Assembly: GCA_001751005.1 (NCBI GenBank)
Contig: MAXL01000109.1
Location: 1-20,123 of the forward strand
Length of the DNA stretch: 20,123 bases
Direction: 5' to 3'
Source: Desulfobacterales bacterium S5133MH16
Lineage (GTDB): Bacteria; Desulfobacterota; Desulfobacteria; Desulfobacterales; UBA11574
Shown here: positions 15,901 to 20,123 of the stretch, piece after piece
Layout of the letters: every line of letters begins with the position of its first letter
Position numbering within the stretch: the first letter of the stretch is position 1
Program-made: the position numbers and the translations under genes
Notes under the pieces: model-generated
What the model was told of the DNA's origin: nothing
The model's database searches: none
What the model saw: the letters and a program-made list of their open reading frames with translations, nothing else

Positions 15901-16779
15901 TTATATTTTTTTATATTGTTCATATTCTTTCCAGAGCTTTTTCCTGAGTTCGGGATCGGTTTCCCCTTCCGCCGCTTCGCGAAGCTGTCTGGCCACGATG
16001 TCATCATCTTTGGGGTCGTAGCGATTTTTAGGATGATTCCCGGAACCTTCCTCGCCTTCCCGGAATTTGTCCCGGGCGGTCAATTCGGTATCATCCTTGC
16101 CTTCTTTAGATTTATTTTCTTTTCCGGTTTCGGAGGCGTCTTCCTCTATTTCGGCCTTTTTCTGTGTTTCGCTTGATCCCTGCTCTGACTGAGCGGATTC
16201 TTCCTCAAAATCAGTATCTATCTCGATGCCCTGGTCACGCAAGCGTTTTGCCGCAGCCGCCGCTTCCCCGGCCAGATCTCGCATTCGTTCCGACGATTTC
16301 GCACGGATCAAATCCAATTCCTTGAGCAGCATTTCGTCGAATTCGGTCAGAGAGCTATCCAGTTGGCGATCCAGTGCGACCACTTCATCTACCACCTGTT
16401 CCTCGGGGATTGCAGGGTTCATCATAGCTTCCGTATCATCACTATATGTTGACCCATCCGGTGCTTTTCGGATATCATACCTGGCATTGAGTGTCTCCAT
16501 TTTCGCAACAACCTTACGGTTTTCAGCAACCATGGCCTGAACCCGGCTCAAGTAAAGTTCATAATCTTCAACGATATCCGACGATGCATCCCCGGATTTT
16601 TTAAGTCTTGCCAGTTCTGAAACGATTCGTTCTTCGGTAACGATACTAATGCGCAACTCTTTTCGTGCCGATTCAAGTGCAGATTCAATTCTTTGTCGAG
16701 TGGCGGCATCTATGTTTACGCACAGCACAAGCAATATAATTCCCGTAAGAATAGCTTTTCCCCATTTGGAAGTCTTCAT
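15901..16779 (-). CDS. Exported coiled-coil protein, first gene of the VWA operon
   Basis: 292 residues from ATG 16779. The open frame reaches a TTG at 16857, but only the inner ATG puts a proper signal peptide at the N-terminus (M-K-T-S-K-W-G-K, hydrophobic 10-21, cleavage near N-I-D-A-A). The mature protein is helical: coiled coil about 28-100, another about 130-185, then a long acidic Glu/Ser/Lys-rich disordered part (about 188-255). The last 33 residues, D-D-D-I-V-A-R-Q-L-R-E-A-A through K-L-W-K-E-Y, look folded and conserved in style, and may be a docking motif. An AGGA lies 14 bases before the start, rather far. Family not recognised. As the first gene its 5' region should hold the operon promoter. 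Probably a periplasmic adaptor of the complex (inference). Confidence 0.8.
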   Translation of the reverse strand: MKTSKWGKAILTGIILLVLCVNIDAATRQRIESALESARKELRISIVTEERIVSELARLKKSGDASSDIVEDYELYLSRVQAMVAENRKVVAKMETLNARYDIRKAPDGSTYSDDTEAMMNPAIPEEQVVDEVVALDRQLDSSLTEFDEMLLKELDLIRAKSSERMRDLAGEAAAAAKRLRDQGIEIDTDFEEESAQSEQGSSETQKKAEIEEDASETGKENKSKEGKDDTELTARDKFREGEEGSGNHPKNRYDPKDDDIVARQLREAAEGETDPELRKKLWKEYEQYKKI

Positions 16780-16968
16780 AATAAGTGTCGATATCCTGTT
16801 TGTTGAAAATAAAAAGATATCTGAAATTAAAGCAAAAATCACATTTGAATAGATCAAATATAACTTAAATATTGCTCTAAAAAAAGTATCTTTAACTAAA
16901 ATACACGGCCAGTGACGTTTTACAGGGGATAATACTCGTAAGCGCCGGAAAACCGTGCCTTAAGAAAA

Positions 16969-17043
16969 AGACCTCCCTGCAGCGTATCCACGCTTAGATC
17001 TCTGACTCGGCGCCAACGTCTGTTTTGGATCACAGGGAGGTCT
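16969..17043 (-). ncRNA. Structured RNA element, possible leader attenuator or small RNA
   Basis: A perfect 11-bp inverted repeat, AGACCTCCCTG (16969-16979) and CAGGGAGGTCT (17033-17043), closes a 53-base interior. The interior has a perfect small hairpin AGCGT-ATCC-ACGCT (16981-16994) or, alternatively, ATCC/GGAT pairing that lengthens the main stem. On the minus strand the closing stem is followed directly by TTTTTCTT, as at an intrinsic terminator, and it points to the operon start 190 bases away. I match it to no riboswitch, 6S or SRP RNA consensus. It may be a minus-strand attenuator of the VWA operon, a free small RNA of about 80 nt, or a small terminal-inverted-repeat element. Structure is certain, role is not. 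Confidence 0.5.
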
Positions 17044-17330
17044 GTGAATACATACCAAACCTTGACTTCGATGACAATAAAAAAATTGCTTGTATTTTCA
17101 AAAAGTTCCGGACAATCTGAATAGATTTAGATACGGTATCATCGTCTCAATAGACTTGAAACCTTAACAACTTTTTCTTATTTCCGGAATTTTAATTGTC
17201 GTTAGACGGGTATTATAATTGACGCTTATAACAAATACGGCAACCATTGGAGCGTCAAGAAGAGATGAGGCTAAACCAGAGTTCCGGAAGCCCGATTAAT
17301 AATCTGCTTGGGAATCGTTATCTGGTTTTT
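17044..17330. other. Non-coding stretch with three TTCCGGA copies
   Basis: I find no gene here. The stretch is AT-rich. TTCCGGA occurs three times (within 17104-17112, 17181-17190 and 17280-17290), the last two extended to the palindrome TTCCGGAA. A TATAAT lies at 17214-17219 but with no convincing -35. It may hold remains of a lost gene or binding sites of an unknown regulator, shared by the divergent VWA operon and fic. Confidence 0.35.
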
Positions 17331-17401
17331 TATCCAATAATATCCAATTTGACTTGACATTTGGGCTTAAATGGATAAAAATGGATAATAAAACGGATAT
17401 T
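17331..17401 (+). promoter_or_regulatory. fic promoter with symmetric TATCCA/TGGATA operator array
   Basis: TATCCAAT stands at 17331-17338 and 17341-17348, and ATGGATAA at 17371-17378 and 17381-17388. Within each pair the spacing is exactly 10 bases, one helical turn. The TATCCA and TGGATA cores are mutual reverse complements, and both the inner and outer pairs are symmetric about base 17359, inside a -35 box TTGACA (17354-17359). GATAAT (17384-17389) or the A-rich 17377-17382 could be the -10. A further GGATAT is at 17395-17400. This is the form of a repressor operator; the winged helix at the end of the Fic protein is the obvious candidate binder. Confidence 0.65.
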
Positions 17402-17425
17402 GACAACTCATAAGGATTATCCCTA

Positions 17426-18448
17426 ATGACACCACGCATTATAAAACTTATTGCCGAAATCGATGAGTTTAAGGGGTATTGGAAAGGTATGGAAACGCTT
17501 TCCGTTAACTTTCTTTCAAACCTTCGAACCCTTGCTACGATTGAATCTATTGGTTCCTCAACACGAATTGAAGGAGCCAGGCTAAGCGACCAGGAAATTT
17601 CTGCTCTTTTGAAAGGCATGGATGTTCGTTCCTTTAGGAGCCGTGATGAGCAAGAGGTCGCCGGATATGCCAAAGCATTGCAACTTGTACAGGAATCTTA
17701 TGATGAAATCGATTTAACCGAAAACAATATAAAATATCTCCATAAAGTTTTGCTCGAGTTTTCAGACAAAGATACCTGGCACTTAGGAAAATATAAGAAC
17801 CATCCCAACCATGTAGCTGCCTTTAACGCTGATGGTCGTGAAATTGGCATTCTTTTCGAGACAGCATCTCCTTTTGAGACGCCACAAATGATGGACGCTT
17901 TGGTGTTGGCTACTCGGAAGAAACTCAAGGACGACGATACCCATCCATTGATAGCTATTTCTGATTTTATCGTTCGGTTTCTTGCAGTCCACCCGTTTCA
18001 GGACGGGAATGGTCGCCTTTCCAGAGTCCTGACCAACCTTTTATTGCTACGCAGCGGTTATGCTTATGCTCAATACAGTTCCCATGAAACCGTGGTGGAG
18101 GCAAATAAGGAACAGTATTACCTGGCGTTGAGAACTGCGCAGAAAGGATTGGGATCCGGCAAGGAGCTATCTGCGTCCTGGACAGAGTTTTTTTTGGAAA
18201 TACTTAAAAAGCAGAAAGACCATTTACTTGAAAAGTTAGATCGTGAAAAAATTGCTCATGCACTGCCCGAGGTGTCAATCCGAATTTTAAATCTTGCCAA
18301 AGAACATGGGAGGGTGACGGTATCCTTCACTGCCGAGGTGCTTCAAGTCAATCGAAACACGGTAAAAAAACATTTGCAGAACTTGGTACGAAACGGGAAA
18401 CTTTTTCTTCATGGAAAAGGAAGGGGAGCATACTACACTCATTTCTGA
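17426..18448 (+). CDS. Fic-family AMP-transferase, class II, with C-terminal winged helix
   Basis: 340 residues. The Fic motif is intact: H189-P-F-Q-D-G-N-G-R-L-S-R200, with catalytic His189 and the Asp/Asn/Arg that hold Mg and ATP. An N-terminal inhibitory helix motif S45-T-R-I-E49-G50 fits (S/T)xxxE(G/N), which makes it class II (self-inhibited; antitoxin motif in the same chain). A flap-like region is near 130-145. The last 60 residues form a winged helix (V-S-F-T-A-E-V-L-Q-V-N-R-N-T-V as the helix-turn-helix), so it may bind DNA and control itself through the TATCCA array. AAGGA lies nine bases before ATG 17426. No separate antitoxin or restriction gene is adjacent. It transfers AMP to a protein hydroxyl; the target is unknown. 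Confidence 0.93.
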   Translation: MTPRIIKLIAEIDEFKGYWKGMETLSVNFLSNLRTLATIESIGSSTRIEGARLSDQEISALLKGMDVRSFRSRDEQEVAGYAKALQLVQESYDEIDLTENNIKYLHKVLLEFSDKDTWHLGKYKNHPNHVAAFNADGREIGILFETASPFETPQMMDALVLATRKKLKDDDTHPLIAISDFIVRFLAVHPFQDGNGRLSRVLTNLLLLRSGYAYAQYSSHETVVEANKEQYYLALRTAQKGLGSGKELSASWTEFFLEILKKQKDHLLEKLDREKIAHALPEVSIRILNLAKEHGRVTVSFTAEVLQVNRNTVKKHLQNLVRNGKLFLHGKGRGAYYTHF

Positions 18449-18501
18449 AGGAACTGGGGTCACCTTGATCATTAATAAAGGAGCATAAAATACAGGTAAG
18501 C

Positions 18502-18525
18502 GTTCAAAGGTTCACGGTTCAGGGG
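18502..18525. repeat. Short GTTCA repeat
   Basis: GTTCA occurs three times with seven to eight bases spacing in the 136-base gap between the fic and flavodoxin stops. Simple repeats of this style are common between genes in related bacteria (from memory). There is no clear terminator for either convergent gene. Confidence 0.35.
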
Positions 18526-18584
18526 TAATGGCCGCACCATTTTTTCTTAACAGTTCTTTGAAAATGTAACCCTAAAGAGCGTTC

Positions 18585-19067
18585 CTACCCCCGCAGTTTT
18601 TTCGCCAATTCCCCAACCCTGCGGCCGAGCTTACGTCCATTTTCAGCTGTTTCCTCATCAGGCGCCCCCACGCAGGCAGTGCCATAGTGGCCGGTGGCAT
18701 CCATGGGATCGCCGGTTATCACCATGCCGTAGATGAGAAGTGCCTGGATGATGGACATCATGGTTGTCTCCTTTCCGCCCGTGGGATCGCCGGATGTAGT
18801 AAAGGCAGCCCCAATCTTTCCATCCATCTTCTTTCTCACACCAACGAAATCATCAAAGACCTTCTTTAATTCCGCTGCCATGACACCGAAGTACACGGGA
18901 GACCCTGCAATGATCCCTTGGGCTTCGACGAAATCATCCTTTGTGACCTCGTCGGTCTTTCTCATTACGCATTCAACTCCGTCAACATCTTCAACGCCCA
19001 GAGCAATGGCCTCGGCCAGTTTTCTGGTGTTTCCGCTTTTGGAAAAATAGAGTACAAGAACCTTCAT
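18585..19067 (-). CDS. Flavodoxin-family / WrbA-like NAD(P)H-dependent flavoprotein
   Basis: 160 residues, the usual length of a short-chain flavodoxin. The FMN phosphate loop is Y-F-S-K-S-G-N-T-R-K-L-A (7-18). The next FMN loop is G-S-P-V-Y-F-G (55-61), and T-S-G-D-P-T-G-G (91-98) follows, as in the WrbA/flavodoxin-like reductase group. It would carry electrons through FMN in the cytoplasm, perhaps to quinones. Start ATG 19067 has GGGGG seven bases upstream. It stands alone, convergent with fic and divergent from the abrB-type gene. Which donor or acceptor it uses cannot be told from the sequence. Confidence 0.9.
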   Translation of the reverse strand: MKVLVLYFSKSGNTRKLAEAIALGVEDVDGVECVMRKTDEVTKDDFVEAQGIIAGSPVYFGVMAAELKKVFDDFVGVRKKMDGKIGAAFTTSGDPTGGKETTMMSIIQALLIYGMVITGDPMDATGHYGTACVGAPDEETAENGRKLGRRVGELAKKLRG

Positions 19068-19329
19068 TTTATGCCCCCTTAATTTGAATAGTCTTCGGTC
19101 AATTAACAGCCTAAATTTTGCATAAACATAAACAGCATCACAGTACCGGTCATTCTGTCAGATTGTGTATTTTATGTATTGAAATAACAACCCGTTTTCA
19201 TTCTTTCGCGAATAGTTAATGCAGATTTTAGACATAGAATATTTCCATTATTCGGATATGGCAAGTATTTTTATTACTCCTTGCAGACAACCCGTCTTTT
19301 TTACACGTCCCCCGATCCGCTTTATCCTA

Positions 19330-19355
19330 CTATAAATTAAGGAAAAAAATTATAG
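19330..19355. promoter_or_regulatory. Near-palindrome upstream of the AbrB-type gene
   Basis: CTATAA (19330-19335) and TTATAG (19350-19355) form an inverted repeat around an AT-rich centre and stand just before the AAGGAG ribosome binding site (19357-19362). It could be the autoregulatory operator usual for AbrB-type antitoxins, overlapping a TATAAA-like -10. The rest of the 305-base gap (19068-19372) holds nothing else I can name. Confidence 0.4.
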
Positions 19356-19372
19356 TAAGGAGAAAGATCGGC

Positions 19373-19528
19373 ATGGTATTGTCTACAATAACAAGTAAAG
19401 GTCAGATAACGATTCCGAAAGTAGTTCGAGATTCACTGCGGTTGCATCCAGGAGACAAGGTTGAATTTTTTATCACCGAAGGCAAAGAGGCCCTTCTTAG
19501 GCCGGTTACCAAGAAGAAGGGTGCCTAA
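19373..19528 (+). CDS. AbrB/MazE/SpoVT-type antitoxin-like DNA-binding protein (orphan)
   Basis: A 51-residue protein. It opens M-V-L-S-T-I-T-S-K-G-Q-I-T-I-P-K, the swapped-hairpin AbrB signature (S-T-x-T-x-K-G-Q-x-T-I-P), then R-D-x-L-x-L-x-P-G-D-K-V-E-F and a short basic tail. This is the size and form of the VapB/AbrB-type antitoxins that pair with PIN-domain VapC toxins. AAGGAG is ten bases upstream of ATG 19373, a strong site. The expected toxin should follow at once, yet the next 80 bases hold only repeats and a promoter, so it is an orphan antitoxin or a remnant of a lost pair. Nearly certain family. Confidence 0.88.
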   Translation: MVLSTITSKGQITIPKVVRDSLRLHPGDKVEFFITEGKEALLRPVTKKKGA

Positions 19529-19547
19529 AGTCGTTATGGACCATATC

Positions 19548-19571
19548 GCCATATAAATAGCCATATAAATA
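19548..19571. repeat. Tandem 12-bp repeat GCCATATAAATA x2
   Basis: Two perfect adjacent copies (19548-19559, 19560-19571). GCCATAT appears again at 19593-19599 inside the promoter that follows. The copies lie directly before the -35 of the toxin/antitoxin-remnant gene, so they are likely binding sites for its antitoxin, or for the AbrB-type protein encoded just upstream. Confidence 0.55.
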
Positions 19572-19573
19572 TA

Positions 19574-19602
19574 TTGACTTCCATCTTGAACTGCCATATT
19601 AT
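19574..19602 (+). promoter_or_regulatory. Promoter giving a probably leaderless mRNA
   Basis: TTGACT (19574-19579) and TATTAT (19597-19602) are separated by 17 bases. The ATG at 19609 lies seven bases after the -10, where transcription would start, and there is no Shine-Dalgarno between. The transcript would therefore begin at or next to the start codon. A TATAAT shifted by three bases (19600-19605) has a less usual spacing of 20. Confidence 0.6.
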
Positions 19603-19608
19603 AATTGT

Positions 19609-19770
19609 ATGAAAAAACGATCCGATTTTGAATGGGATGATACAAAGGACAAACCGAATCAAAATAAACATGGTGTCTCCTTTGCTTTAGCGCAGCTTGC
19701 TTTCTTGGATCATAATCGTGTCATTTTGGAAGACCTGGAGCACAGTGGTGACGAAAGGGAAAGAAAATAT
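19609..19770 (+). pseudogene. brnT: BrnT-type RNase toxin, internally deleted remnant
   Basis: About half of the usual length of about 90 residues remains, covering the F-E-W-D and K-H-G-V-S-F motifs. The central and C-terminal strands, including the basic region that finishes the RNase fold, are missing. No frameshift or stop is present, so the loss was an in-frame deletion that spares the antitoxin downstream. Confidence 0.65.
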
Positions 19771-19998
19771 ATGAAAGAGAAAATAAAATACACAGATGAG
19801 CCTATTGGGAAAGTTAAGGTTTTAAAAGACTTCCTACCCTCTCCCGAAGAATTGGCCTTAAAAGATGAAACGGTTAAGGTTACTATATCACTCAGCAAAA
19901 CCAGTATTGATTTTTTTAAAAAAGAAGCAAAAAAGTATAATACCCAATACCAAAAGATGATCCGGCGGCTATTAGATGAGTATGCAGCGCATCAATAA
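19609..19998 (+). CDS. BrnT-remnant / BrnA (CopG) antitoxin in-frame fusion
   Basis: The 129-residue frame joins two proteins. Residues 1-53 are the N-terminal half of a BrnT-type toxin: F-E-W-D-D-T-K (7-13), N-x-x-K-H-G-V-S-F (18-25), then D-L-E-H-S-G-D-E-R (42-50). The last half of BrnT, its core beta strands, is missing, and R-E-R-K-Y looks like the rejoined toxin end. From M55 (ATG 19771) the chain is a whole antitoxin of 75 residues: a D-F-L-P-S-P-E-E-L stretch, then a ribbon-helix-helix T-V-K-V-T-I-S-L-S and K-M-I-R-R-L-L-D-E-Y. GGGAAAG before 19771 could start the antitoxin alone. So the toxin is dead by deletion while the antitoxin and its reading frame are kept. Whether the fusion or the short form is made is unknown. 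Confidence 0.82.
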   Translation: MKKRSDFEWDDTKDKPNQNKHGVSFALAQLAFLDHNRVILEDLEHSGDERERKYMKEKIKYTDEPIGKVKVLKDFLPSPEELALKDETVKVTISLSKTSIDFFKKEAKKYNTQYQKMIRRLLDEYAAHQ

Positions 19999-20123
19999 TA
20001 GCCAATCCATAACAACTGGAGGGGTATATAGGGGACGTTATGCTTTTCTATACAGATGGTTTATGATATTTATTAAAAAATTGTAAACTTATTTTTTCGT
20101 GAACCCTAACCCGGACAAGCCGG
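19999..20123. other. Right end, no gene seen
   Basis: AT-rich sequence with no supportable gene. The last bases contain CCGG-ACAAG-CCGG, the left part of an inverted repeat cut by the window edge, possibly a terminator or dispersed palindrome. A GGGGACGTTATG at 20032-20043 recalls sequence next to some IS200-like elements, but nothing here supports an insertion sequence. Confidence 0.3.

Noticed and set aside
16969..17043. 6S RNA, SRP RNA or a known riboswitch
   Set aside because: It is too short for 6S, has no GGAAG-type SRP loop, and none of the riboswitch core motifs I know is present.
16969..17043. Miniature transposable element with 11-bp terminal repeats
   Set aside because: No target-site duplication flanks it; kept only as an alternative until copies are sought.
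17331..17388. CRISPR array or iteron origin
   Set aside because: Only four 8-base sites in inverted pairs over a promoter; no 25-40 base repeats with spacers and no replication gene.
19999..20123. Insertion-sequence edge at the right end
   Set aside because: Only a short GGGGACGTT-like stretch and a cut inverted repeat; no transposase or terminal repeat visible.

Overview
The window reads as chromosomal DNA of a Gram-negative bacterium, most likely a deltaproteobacterium of the Desulfobacterota (sulfate-reducer type). This is an inference: an FmdE-family protein, a rhodanese-less ThiI carrying a CXXC pair, and BrnT/BrnA-, AbrB- and Fic-type accessory genes sit beside a large envelope operon with lipoprotein, PEGA and VWA proteins. 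I see no rRNA, tRNA, CRISPR array or intact insertion sequence.

Left part (1-6056), mostly housekeeping. The 3' part of an FmdE-family gene (+) converges on thiI (-), a tRNA 4-thiouridine enzyme. A ~570-nt divergent gap follows, whose + strand holds several hairpins, three of them terminator-like. They form a probable attenuating 5' leader for a DeaD/CsdA-type DEAD-box helicase. Thirty bases after that gene, past a perfect 7-bp hairpin, lies typA/bipA, a ribosome-associated GTPase whose start codon is unclear (no ATG). Helicase plus TypA is a cold/stress ribosome-assembly pairing.

Middle part (6115-16779), all on the minus strand: nine consecutive genes that look like one operon. In transcription order they encode: an exported coiled-coil protein; a lipoprotein with a Gly-rich hydrophobic stretch; a TM/TPR/PEGA protein; a TM protein with about four PEGA repeats and a degenerate SUMF1 (formylglycine-generating-enzyme-like) domain; a small exported Lys-rich protein coupled by an ATGA overlap; a MotA/TolQ/ExbB-type channel subunit; a cytoplasmic Hsp70/actin-like protein with a C-terminal FHA domain; and two paralogous VWA proteins. 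No ExbD/TolR/MotB gene is present. Both VWA proteins instead begin with a near-identical helix, (I/L)D-C-I-C-C-G-(L/F)-G, with an Asp at the place and orientation used by ExbD/TolR. I propose an ion-driven envelope machine in which the two VWA proteins form a heteromeric rotor/plug. This is the most interesting part of the window.

Upstream of this operon (16858-17425) are a 75-nt structured element closed by a perfect 11-bp inverted repeat (followed by TTTTTCTT on the minus strand) and, facing the other way, an operator-like array of TATCCA/TGGATA half-sites centred on a -35 box.

Right part (17426-20123), accessory genes: a class II Fic AMP-transferase with a C-terminal winged helix, a flavodoxin, an orphan AbrB-type antitoxin too short for ordinary gene calling, and a BrnT toxin remnant fused in frame to a complete BrnA/CopG antitoxin behind a promoter that would give a leaderless mRNA. 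The last 120 bases hold no gene I can support.
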